Shown piece after piece: positions 56,957 to 64,000 of a DNA stretch of 64,000 nt. The notes below the pieces were generated by a model that saw only the letters and a program-made list of their open reading frames with translations, had not been told where the DNA came from and did no database searches. The translations under genes and the position numbers were made by a program. The DNA comes from Ovoidimarina sp963698645. GTDB taxonomy: Bacteria; Pseudomonadota; Alphaproteobacteria; Rhodobacterales; Rhodobacteraceae. Numbering within the stretch: position 1 is the stretch's first letter; each line of letters begins with the position of its first letter. Where the stretch lies: the NCBI GenBank assembly GCA_963698645.1, contig CAVORP010000004.1, positions 62,001 through 126,000 of the forward strand. The letters are read 5' to 3'.

Positions 56957-57501
56957 GGCGCGGGCGGCTGCGCGGTCCAGCGCAGCTTTCTCGTGTCATA
57001 TCCATTGAAATCAAGAATTTCCAGCGCGGCTTTCAACCTGTCCGATGGAATCTCGGGCGCCCGGTTCAGGATCCAGCCTGCCCGGCCCGAAGGCACGCCC
57101 ACCACCGCCGTGCGATAGCCCTCATCGACCCAAAGCACCCAATAGGGCCCCTTGATGAAGGGCACGCCCTGAAAGCCCACCGAAAGACGCCCCGGCCCGA
57201 CGATTTCCGCGCTGCCCCGGATCTGGCGTTCCGGCCCGTCCACCGCCCCGTCGCGGCAGGTGTTCAATACCCCGACCGTCCCGTCGGAATTGGCCGTATA
57301 GCGCGCGGTCACCGCCTCGCAATCGGCCTGAAACGGCACCGGAAAGCGCGCGATCTCGTACCACAGCCCCGCATAGCGCTGCACATCGAATGCCGCCGCC
57401 GAAGAGATCGGCACATCGGTGTCGCGATAACCATCCGAGGGCAGCGTTGCGCAACCCGCAAGAAGCGCCGCCAGAAGCGCAAGACGGGCTATTCGGTGCA
57501 T
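56953..57501 (-). CDS. Outer-membrane lipocalin lipoprotein (Blc-like)
   Basis: The 182-residue protein has a lipoprotein signal with lipobox LLAGC (Cys 17) and lipocalin features: FDVQRYAGLWYEIARFPVPF (the GxW motif), then WVLWVDEGYRTAVVGVPSG and the terminal WILNRAPEIP. Blc-type lipocalins bind lysophospholipids or fatty acids at the outer membrane, which would suit its position by a desaturase. It converges with the XRE gene (four-base overlap). Confidence 0.92.
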   Translation of the reverse strand: MHRIARLALLAALLAGCATLPSDGYRDTDVPISSAAAFDVQRYAGLWYEIARFPVPFQADCEAVTARYTANSDGTVGVLNTCRDGAVDGPERQIRGSAEIVGPGRLSVGFQGVPFIKGPYWVLWVDEGYRTAVVGVPSGRAGWILNRAPEIPSDRLKAALEILDFNGYDTRKLRWTAQPPAP

Positions 57502-57519
57502 AGCGTCGTCCGCCCGCCT

Positions 57520-57840
57520 TCAGAGCCTCAGAACCTCGTGGCACCCCAGAAGCGGCGTCACCGGCGCACAGGTCTGGGACCGGGCAAGGCACTGGCCCGC
57601 GCAATCGCCCGACGCCTTGCACATCTTTCCGCCGTCACGGGTCTCGCGGTAACAGACCATCGTCCCCGCGCGTGCCCCGGCCCCCCAGCGGCCCCCATCG
57701 GCCACACAGGCCGCCTCGAAATCATCGGCGAAATCCGGGCCGAATTCGTCATCTGCGGTCCGGTCCGGAAGACATGCCGCAAGGGCGAACATGGCAAGGC
57801 AGGCCAGGACAACCGGACGTGGGGAAATCCGCTTGATCAT
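57520..57840 (-). CDS. Cys-rich lipoprotein of unknown function
   Basis: The 106-residue product begins MIKRISPRPVVLACLAMFAL with lipobox LAAC (Cys 23). The mature part has eight more Cys spaced as in small disulfide-rich proteins (MCKASGDCAGQCLARSQTCA, LLGCHEV). No known domain. It lies 18 bases upstream of the lipocalin on the same strand, so the two lipoproteins are probably co-expressed. Confidence 0.75.
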   Translation of the reverse strand: MIKRISPRPVVLACLAMFALAACLPDRTADDEFGPDFADDFEAACVADGGRWGAGARAGTMVCYRETRDGGKMCKASGDCAGQCLARSQTCAPVTPLLGCHEVLRL

Positions 57841-57871
57841 GCCCCTACCTGCCGTCATCGCCGCGTGCCGG

Positions 57872-58915
57872 TCAATAGGGCATGGGGTGGTCGCGATGAA
57901 TGTGATCGATCTCTTCAAGAACCTCCTCCGACAGCGTGACATCGCCGGACCCAAGCGCCAGTTCAAGCTGCGCGGGGGTCGTCGCGCCGAAGATCGGGAT
58001 CGTCGGGAACGGCCGCGTCAGACACCACGCGATGGCCATCTGCGACGGGTCCAGCCCGTGCTTTCGCGCAAGGTCCAGATAGGCCGCCACCGCCGGAAAC
58101 ACCCGTGGCCGCGCCCGGTCGCTCAGCGTTTCGTTCAGCGACATGCGCGAGCCTTCGGGCACCGCCCCATCCTGGTACTTGCCGGTCAGAAGCCCCGTCG
58201 CCAGCGGCGAAAACGCCAGAAGCGTCACGTCCTCATGCACCGACATCTCGGCCAGATCGGAATCGTAGTGTCGGCACAACAGCGAGTATTCGTTCTGGAG
58301 CGACGCGATGCGCGGCCCGCCCGTGGCCGCCCCCGCCGCCAGCCATTGCATCGTGCCCCATGTGCTTTCGTTCGAGAGACCGAAGGACCGGATCTTGCCC
58401 TCGGTGACCAGATCCTTCAGCCGCTCCATCACCGCCGCCATGTTCTCGACTTCGGCGGCACCGTCCTGCTTTGACGGATCGAACCGCCAGATCTGCCGGA
58501 AATGGAACGACCCGCGATTGGGCCAGTGCAACTGGTACAGGTCCACGTAATCCGTCCGAAGCCGCTTCAGCGACCCCTCGAGCGCCTCTGTCAGCGTCGC
58601 GGGCGTCACCGGCTGCCCGGGGCGCACGAACCGTTCGTTCAGCCCCGACACCTTCGTCGCCAGCACGATCTCCTCGCGCCGCCCGCTCTCCGCGATCCAG
58701 TTGCCGATGATCGCCTCGGTCCCGCCCACCGTCTCGGCCCGCACCGGGTTCACCGGATACATTTCCGCCGTGTCTATGAAATCCACCCCGTGATCCAGCG
58801 CCATCTCGATCTGCGCATGGGCCTCGGCTTCTGTATTCTGCGTGCCCCATGTCATGGACCCGAGGCAGAGCGCGCTGACCTCGATGCCCGTCCGCCCCAG
58901 CGTCGTGCGTTTCAT
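57872..58915 (-). CDS. Aldo/keto reductase, Tas type
   Basis: The 347-residue NADPH-dependent oxidoreductase has the family start LGRTGIEVSALCLGSMTWG. The catalytic tetrad is recognisable: Asp in FIDTAEMY with Tyr, Lys in LATKVSG and His in YQLHWPNRG. The NADPH-binding end is IPIFGATTPAQLELAL. It matches the Tas subgroup (starts MTWGTQNTE). The substrate is unknown. Intact. Confidence 0.92.
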   Translation of the reverse strand: MKRTTLGRTGIEVSALCLGSMTWGTQNTEAEAHAQIEMALDHGVDFIDTAEMYPVNPVRAETVGGTEAIIGNWIAESGRREEIVLATKVSGLNERFVRPGQPVTPATLTEALEGSLKRLRTDYVDLYQLHWPNRGSFHFRQIWRFDPSKQDGAAEVENMAAVMERLKDLVTEGKIRSFGLSNESTWGTMQWLAAGAATGGPRIASLQNEYSLLCRHYDSDLAEMSVHEDVTLLAFSPLATGLLTGKYQDGAVPEGSRMSLNETLSDRARPRVFPAVAAYLDLARKHGLDPSQMAIAWCLTRPFPTIPIFGATTPAQLELALGSGDVTLSEEVLEEIDHIHRDHPMPY

Positions 58916-59045
58916 CCGTGTCCCCCGTAAGGTTTTGTTCCTAAGGTTTTGATTTGGCCAGACACTAGCCTCCTCGCCTCCGGGGGCAACCGCTCATCAC
59001 CAAGAAATGACGCGTCCGCCGCGATTTCCGTGATAGCGTCGCGCC

Positions 59046-59609
59046 ATGCGCAGTCTTGTCCTCATTTTTACGCTCCTTCTGACCGGCCTCGCCCATGCCG
59101 GGCCAGAGCCCTATCGGCTGGATGTGGCCAATTCCTTCGTCAGTTTCGTGTATACGTTCTCCGGGAATCCGACGCGCGGAAACATGACCGTGTCCAAGGC
59201 GCGGATTCTTCTGGATATCGACAACCCGGCGAACAGCGAGGTCGCCGCGACGATCGACGCGGACAAGGCCACCGCGGGGATGTTCCTCGCCACCAGCGCA
59301 ATGAAGGGGCCACAGGTCCTCGACACGAACCGCTTCCCCACCATCACCTTCGAAAGCTCCCGCGTGATCCCGGATGGCCAGAAGGCGCGGATCGAGGGCC
59401 TGATCACGATCCGCGACGTCACCCGCCCGATCACGCTCAACGCCCAGGTTTTCCGCCAGCAGGGTACCCAACCGGGCGACCGCGACCGGATGTCGATCAA
59501 GCTTCATGGCGAGATCAGCCGCGCGGCCTTCGGCGCGGGCGGTTTCGCCGATCTGGTGGGCGACACGATCATCCTCGACATCATCGCCCGGGTCGACCGC
59601 ATCCGCTGA
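59046..59609 (+). CDS. YceI-family periplasmic lipid-binding protein
   Basis: The 187-residue protein has a signal peptide (residues 1-18) followed by the YceI lipocalin-like barrel: LDVANSFVSFVYTFSGNPTR, ATSAMKGPQVLDTNRFPTIT, GLITIRDVTRPITLNAQVFR. Such proteins bind polyisoprenoids such as ubiquinone precursors. It is intact and alone, about 120 bases before lysC. Confidence 0.92.
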   Translation: MRSLVLIFTLLLTGLAHAGPEPYRLDVANSFVSFVYTFSGNPTRGNMTVSKARILLDIDNPANSEVAATIDADKATAGMFLATSAMKGPQVLDTNRFPTITFESSRVIPDGQKARIEGLITIRDVTRPITLNAQVFRQQGTQPGDRDRMSIKLHGEISRAAFGAGGFADLVGDTIILDIIARVDRIR

Positions 59610-59732
59610 GCCCCCTCGAAGCGCGTCCGCGGCACCGATCCCCGATTTGCCACGCCGCACGATCCGGGCCTTGCTCCTCGCCCCGCCCCTTGCGTAAACC
59701 CCGCCCGAACCGACACCATCCGAGGAAAGCAC

Positions 59733-60975
59733 ATGTCCGTGCTTGTGATGAAATTCGGCGGCACCTCCGTCGCCACGCTCGACCGGATCCGCCGCGCCGC
59801 CAAGCGCGTGGGCCGCGAAGTGGCCAATGGCCATGACGTGATCGTCATCGTCTCGGCCATGGCGGGCAAGACGAACGAACTGGTGGGCTGGGTCGGCGAA
59901 ACCTCACCCCTGTTCGACGCGCGCGAATACGATGCGGTGGTCTCCTCGGGCGAACAGGTCACCGCCGGCCTGATGGCGCTCACCTTGCAGGAAATGGATA
60001 TCCCCGCCCGCTCATGGCAGGGCTGGCAGGTGCCGCTCAAGACGACCTCGGCCCATTCCACGGCGCGGATCACCGAGATCCCGACCGACAACATCAACGC
60101 GAAATTCGCCCAGGGCATGAAGGTGGCCGTGGTCGCGGGCTTTCAGGGCATCAGCCCCGAAGGCCGCATCACGACGCTGGGCCGGGGCGGTTCCGACACC
60201 ACCGCCGTGGCCTTTGCCGCCGCCTTCAAGGCCGTCCGCTGCGACATCTACACCGATGTGGACGGCGTCTATACCACCGACCCGCGGATCACGTCCAAGG
60301 CGCGCAAGCTCGACCGGATCGCCTTCGAGGAAATGCTGGAACTGGCCTCGCTCGGCGCCAAGGTGCTTCAGACCCGCTCGGTCGAACTGGCCATGCGCTA
60401 CAAGGTGAAGCTGCGGGTCCTGTCCAGCTTCGAAGACAACAACGAAAGCGCAGGCACCCTTGTCTGCGACGAGGAGGATATCGTGGAATTCAATGTGATC
60501 TCAGGCGTCGCCTATAGCCGCGACGAAGCCAAGATGACGCTGACCTCGGTGGCCGACCGCCCCGGCATCGCGGCGGCGATCTTCGGACCCCTGGCCGAGG
60601 CCGGCGTGAACGTCGACATGATCGTCCAGAACATCTCGGAAGAGGGCCGGACCGACATGACCTTCTCCTGCCCCACCGATCAGGTGAAGCGCGCCGAAAG
60701 GGCGATCAGAAGGCGCGCCAAGGACGCGGGCGAGATCAACTTTCACGACGCTCGTCGCCGATACCGACGTGGCCAAGGTCTCGGTCGTGGGCATCGGCAT
60801 GCGCAGCCATGCGGGCGTCGCGGCCCAGATGTTCAAGGCGCTCCGCGACGAGGGCATCAACATCAAGGTCATCACCACCTCCGAGATCAAGATCTCGGTG
60901 CTGATCGACCGGAAGTACATGGAACTGGCGGTGCAGGCGCTGCACGACACGTTCGGATTGGACCGCGTGGCCTGA
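59733..60975 (+). CDS. lysC: Aspartate kinase (one frameshift)
   Basis: The enzyme phosphorylates aspartate, the first step of lysine, threonine and methionine synthesis. The kinase domain starts SVLVMKFGGTSVATLDRIRR and has GRGGSDTTAVAFAAAF and TDVDGVYTTDPR. Two ACT regulatory domains follow. One extra base near 60751 shifts the frame after INFHD; dropping it gives LVADTDVAKVSVVGIGMRSH and the second ACT domain ending GLDRVA, 413 residues. Length then matches typical aspartate kinase, so this is likely a sequence error. Feedback inhibition by lysine and/or threonine is expected from the ACT pair. Confidence 0.94.
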
Positions 60976-61186
60976 ACCAAGGCCCATGCCGCCCGCCGGA
61001 CGGGGCGCTGCGTTGTCGGTACTGCGCCGGATCGCCCCGATACCGTATTGTGAACGCCCAGCCGCTTCGAGTCGAATTTGCATGATGCTGCGGAGCCCAT
61101 GAAGGGCTGCTCTGCTATGCCAGATCCGACGACTTTGGCGTCCCAAGTCTGTGATCTCCCATTGGCCTTCGCAATGCTCCTTCAGA

Positions 61187-61456
61187 CTATGTTCGGGACT
61201 TTCCCATCTCCTTTTCGATCATTTCTTCGGTCACGGCGAGCCGGCCCGGAAATACGAAGACCAACACGGCATGGAGGACAATTGCGACCCCCCAGCCCAG
61301 CATGGGCCAGTGGAACCAGATGGTGCCGGATGAGGTCGTGAGATTGATGATCGCAAGTAGCAAGATGACAGCCACATAGACCGTCAGATGAGTGTAGAAG
61401 CTCATCTTGGCTTCGACGCGTTTCTTTGCTGTTTCATAAGCATCGGAGGTCGACAT
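61187..61456 (-). CDS. 2TM-domain membrane protein
   Basis: The 89-residue protein begins MSTSDAYETAKKRVEAKMSF, the family start of the 2TM domain. Two membrane helices (LTVYVAVILLLAIINL, WPMLGWGVAIVLHAVLVFVF) and a basic tail follow. These small proteins are sometimes fused to histidine kinases; here it stands alone. It is divergent from the nitroreductase gene, and both have lower GC than the housekeeping genes. Confidence 0.85.
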   Translation of the reverse strand: MSTSDAYETAKKRVEAKMSFYTHLTVYVAVILLLAIINLTTSSGTIWFHWPMLGWGVAIVLHAVLVFVFPGRLAVTEEMIEKEMGKSRT

Positions 61457-61596
61457 GGTGCCTCTCCATGATGATTGAATGATCAGGCCGATGTAACCGG
61501 TTGAAGGGTTGCCGGCATTGCGCCAGATCATTGTTTCCCGCTCGGTCAGACATATCCTGCGTGCATGAAGCACCAGCGACCAGCGGAGGTACGTCA

Positions 61597-62403
61597 ATGG
61601 CCGGCGCAGATAACCCTCTTACTGAAATGGGTAATCTGGACCGCGTGGTTGACCCGGAGAGCGAACGGCCGAACCTGACTTTCGCGAAATCCGCATTGCC
61701 TGGATTCAAGAAAGCCGTCGAAGGCCGGCGTGCTATCCGAAATTTCGATGGCGTGCCCATCCCCGAAGATGTCATGCGTGATTGCCTGCGAGACGCGATT
61801 CTTGCCCCAAGTTCGTCGAATCTTCAAAGCTATGAGCTTTACTGGGTCCGAGATGACGCGAAGAAGAAGCAGATGGCAGATCTTTGCCTTGGGCAACCGG
61901 CGGCGAAGACCGCGGGAGACATTGTTGTTGTCGTGTCGCGGGTCGATCTTTGGCAAACGCATCTGAAGAAACTAACGACCTTATTGACCAAGGACGGCGC
62001 GAAACCGCTAAAAGGTCCTGTCCGCGATTATTACGAAAACATCGTCCCGATGTTGATGCGAACCGATCGCTGGGGGTTCCAGAACCTCAAACGCCGGCTC
62101 ATGTTTTGGTACAGGGGACGCCGCGAGCCAACGCCGGACGGGCCTGTGTCCCGTGCGGACCACCGCATTTACGGGCACGTTCAAGCGAGCCTCGCCGCAG
62201 AAAACTTGATGCTTTCGCTGGCCGCTCACGGCTATGAATCCTGCCCGATGGGTGGCATTGACGGGCGCCGCATAGGCAAGCTTTTGGGACTTCCTTCAAC
62301 GGCAGAGGTGACCATGGTGATTTGCGCCGGAACGGGCACGCCACAAGGCCTTCTCAGCCCGCGGACACGGCTCCCCTTCGCTGATCTGGTGAAGGAGGTA
62401 TAG
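61597..62403 (+). CDS. Nitroreductase-family flavoprotein
   Basis: The 268-residue protein starts MAGADNPLTEMG after a GGAGG ribosome site. The FMN-binding nitroreductase fold is shown by EGRRAIRNFDGVPIPEDVM, ILAPSSSNLQSYELYWV and SLAAHGYESCPMGGID. Electron donor and substrate are not predictable. Codon use and base composition are less GC-rich than upstream genes, suggesting acquisition. An in-frame upstream extension to 61501 is less likely. Confidence 0.88.
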   Translation: MAGADNPLTEMGNLDRVVDPESERPNLTFAKSALPGFKKAVEGRRAIRNFDGVPIPEDVMRDCLRDAILAPSSSNLQSYELYWVRDDAKKKQMADLCLGQPAAKTAGDIVVVVSRVDLWQTHLKKLTTLLTKDGAKPLKGPVRDYYENIVPMLMRTDRWGFQNLKRRLMFWYRGRREPTPDGPVSRADHRIYGHVQASLAAENLMLSLAAHGYESCPMGGIDGRRIGKLLGLPSTAEVTMVICAGTGTPQGLLSPRTRLPFADLVKEV

Positions 62404-62408
62404 GCTTC

Positions 62409-62427
62409 AGCCCGAAAAGCGGGCTTT
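62409..62427 (+). terminator. Candidate terminator after the nitroreductase gene
   Basis: AGCCCG, loop AAAAG, CGGGCT form a six-pair stem six bases after the stop, followed by TTC. A second small stem CGAAA/TTTCG lies at 62441-62455. Short T-tract, so moderate support only. Confidence 0.45.
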
Positions 62428-62429
62428 CA

Positions 62430-62872
62430 TCTAGCCTAAGCGAAAGCCCGTTTCGTCCCGCAAACCGGACGACCCCATCAGCCCCTAGCCGTCTGACCCC
62501 AATCCCTCCAGCACCGCCCGCGCGGCCCGAAGGCCCGGCGCATCGCCGCCCCGGATCGGTCAGAAGCGCCACAAGCGCCACACGGAACGCTGCGCGCTTC
62601 TCGGCGTCGGCCTCGGCCAACTTGCGCCCGCACGGGTCCAAGCAAGGAGGTGCGGGAAACCGGCTCTTGTGAAATCGTGCAAGTGGGCGAGATGCCCGAT
62701 GGCGCCGTCCTGAAAGCCCTTATCACCGGACAGGGCGACCCTCGGGAGGTCATTGAGGTACGTCAAAAGGCGGGACCTCCCAGTTGGTAGCCTGAATGCG
62801 AAGGTGCAGTTGCGCGAACGGGCCGCCCGGTAGCGTCGGATTTTTGATTGGCATTTCAGGAGGACGAGACAC
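62430..62872. other. Unassigned remnant region
   Basis: About 440 bases with no whole gene. On the minus strand a protein-like stretch KLAEADAEKRAAFRVALVAL runs into GLRAARAVLEGLGSDG after a one-base shift and stops near 62487, resembling the C-terminus of an unknown protein. On the plus strand 62640-62790 a short open stretch reads SCEIVQVGEMPDGAVLKALI and ends GPPSW. Neither has a plausible start. They look like pieces left by rearrangement. Confidence 0.4.
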
Positions 62873-63796
62873 TTGGTTGAGACGCGAAATGCCTCTGTCG
62901 ATCCGCCTCTCCGGGCCGATCACCCGATTGCATCGGTTCAGGTTCTGAATTGCGGGCGCGCGGAGCAGCACAGGGAACACCGCTACGGGAGCAGGAAGCC
63001 ACAGCTTTCATGGGTCTTCTTCGGGACAAGCTGGGTGCCCCTGCCCCTGCAGTGCTTCCTGATCGAACACCGTGATGGCTTGGTACTGTTCGATACCGGG
63101 ATCGACCCGGCGATCGTCTCCGACAGGCGCTATATCCAGCAGGCGCTCGGACGCTTTCTGCTGCCGCGCATCTTCAGGCTGCACGTGAATGACTCCGATC
63201 GCATCGACCATGTCCTGGAAAAGGCAGGCGTGGCTGCCAGTGATATCCGGACGGCGGTCATCTCGCACCTGCATTTCGATCATGTCGGGGGGATCGCGCA
63301 GGTCCCGCAGGCCGATCTGCTCGTCAGCGCGCGCGAGTGGGCGATCTTGTCGGAGCCCCATCCGGAGCGCGAATGGATCCTGCGGGAGCACATCGAGATC
63401 CCGTCCGCGAAGTGGCGGCAGATCGCTTTCGCACCCACCGACGACCCGCTTTTCGAGGGTTTCGACGGCATCCACGACGTCGCGGGCGACGGGTCGATGA
63501 TCCTGTTGCCCACGCCGGGGCATACGGCGGGCTCCATGTCCTTGCTGATCCGCAGGGAGGGATGGGACCCGATCCTTCTGGTTGGGGACCTGACCTACGA
63601 GGTGGCCCTACTTGAGCGGGACATTGTTCCCGGCACTGGGGACCGGGAGGCGTTGCTGGCGTCGTTCGGAAAAGTGCGCACGCTGAAGGCGCGTCTGCCA
63701 GGGTTGGCCATTGTCGCCTCGCATGATTTCGCTGCCGCAGAGGCGGTTTCGCGGGCGTCGGCAACCGCGCTTGAAACGGAGAAGGATACGACATGA
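62873..63796 (+). CDS. MBL-fold hydrolase, N-acyl-homoserine-lactonase-like
   Basis: The 307-residue protein starts at TTG 62873, placed 8 bases after a strong AGGAGG site. Metallo-beta-lactamase motifs: DGLVLFDTGIDP, SHLHFDHVGG (metal His 132-137), LLPTPGHTAGSMSLL, ILLVGDLTYEVALL and VASHDFAA. This set is shared with AttM/AiiB-type lactonases, so quorum-signal hydrolysis is possible. Other lactone or ester substrates are equally compatible. Overlaps the next gene by four bases (ATGA), so the two act together. Confidence 0.85.
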   Translation: MVETRNASVDPPLRADHPIASVQVLNCGRAEQHREHRYGSRKPQLSWVFFGTSWVPLPLQCFLIEHRDGLVLFDTGIDPAIVSDRRYIQQALGRFLLPRIFRLHVNDSDRIDHVLEKAGVAASDIRTAVISHLHFDHVGGIAQVPQADLLVSAREWAILSEPHPEREWILREHIEIPSAKWRQIAFAPTDDPLFEGFDGIHDVAGDGSMILLPTPGHTAGSMSLLIRREGWDPILLVGDLTYEVALLERDIVPGTGDREALLASFGKVRTLKARLPGLAIVASHDFAAAEAVSRASATALETEKDTT

Positions 63797-64000
63797 CCGA
63801 AGACCATCCGGCCTTGGCGGTGCTCGGGCAACTCGATCCCGACGACATGGCGGGGTCGGCCCATCTGTTCGCAGAGAACGCCGTCTGGCACTATTCCAAC
63901 CCCAATCTGCCAGAGCTGCAGGGCGACCATGTAGGGCCCGAAGGCATCCGCCGCTTTTTCGGAGCGCTGGCCGAAAGATCCCGGGGCACGTTCCGGACCC
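63793..64000 (+). CDS. SnoaL/NTF2-like protein (cut by window edge)
   Basis: The visible 69 residues, starting MTEDHPALAVLGQLDPDDM and including ENAVWHYSNPNLPELQGDHV and GPEGIRRFFGALAERS, fit a SnoaL-like polyketide cyclase/NTF2-fold protein (FAENAVWH with GPEGIRRF). The rest is outside the window. Coupled to the lactonase-like gene. Confidence 0.75.
   Translation, partial: MTEDHPALAVLGQLDPDDMAGSAHLFAENAVWHYSNPNLPELQGDHVGPEGIRRFFGALAERSRGTFRT

Noticed and set aside
60976..61186. Short open frames after lysC
   Set aside because: No ribosome site, poor codon pattern and no start fitting a protein; treated as plain intergenic sequence.

Overview
The window is chromosomal DNA from an alphaproteobacterium of the Rhodobacterales (Rhodobacteraceae/Paracoccaceae, roseobacter-like). 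This rests on high GC, argS next to a SPOR-domain gene, the dnaG-rpoD pair, the four-subunit sarcosine oxidase, Tad pilus genes, a TTAA-N7-TTAA CtrA-type box and clustered GANTC sites. I cannot name a genus from sequence alone.

Layout: 0-8.6 kb holds a SPOR-domain gene (cut by the window edge), argS, an exported Gly/Lys-repeat protein, dgt and a 4-kb single-gene NRPS (condensation, adenylation, carrier protein, then a membrane acyltransferase-3 domain). 8.7-21.5 kb is a polyamine/guanidino-compound catabolism region: an aldehyde dehydrogenase, a first spermidine/putrescine-type ABC transporter, a LysR regulator, an agmatinase/guanidinobutyrase, a TetR regulator, then a divergent second ABC transporter and a metallo-hydrolase. 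21.4-32.8 kb is housekeeping and small genes: sufE, rnd, purN, purM, two tRNAs, a membrane-anchored alpha/beta hydrolase, an EnvZ-like kinase, a CtrA-box gene and several small proteins. 32.8-37.4 kb carries a macro-domain gene, rpoD and dnaG. 37.4-44.1 kb encodes heterotetrameric sarcosine oxidase (soxBDAG) and glutamate dehydrogenase. 44.4-47.6 kb encodes Tad-type minor pilin/VWA proteins. 47.6-61 kb holds pirin, a PleD-like diguanylate cyclase, an ECF sigma module with a metal-sensor-like protein and an EF-hand protein, DUF983, a NUDIX hydrolase, a DMT exporter, a fatty acid desaturase divergent from an XRE regulator, a lipocalin, an aldo/keto reductase, YceI and lysC. 61-64 kb is lower in GC and patchier: a 2TM protein, a nitroreductase, unassigned remnants, a lactonase-like hydrolase and a SnoaL-like gene running off the end.

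Metabolic logic: the two polyamine-type transporters, ureohydrolase and aldehyde dehydrogenase fit import of agmatine, putrescine or guanidinobutyrate and conversion to 4-aminobutyrate. Sarcosine oxidase and glutamate dehydrogenase fit use of methylated amines and release of ammonium. Together they suggest a heterotroph living on organic nitrogen.

Important caveat: seventeen genes, including the essential rpoD, dnaG and lysC, contain about 36 small indels in total, mostly one extra base, often in G/C runs. After correcting each indel every gene length becomes a whole number of codons and the expected protein is restored. I therefore read most of them as consensus errors and annotate full gene spans rather than fragments.
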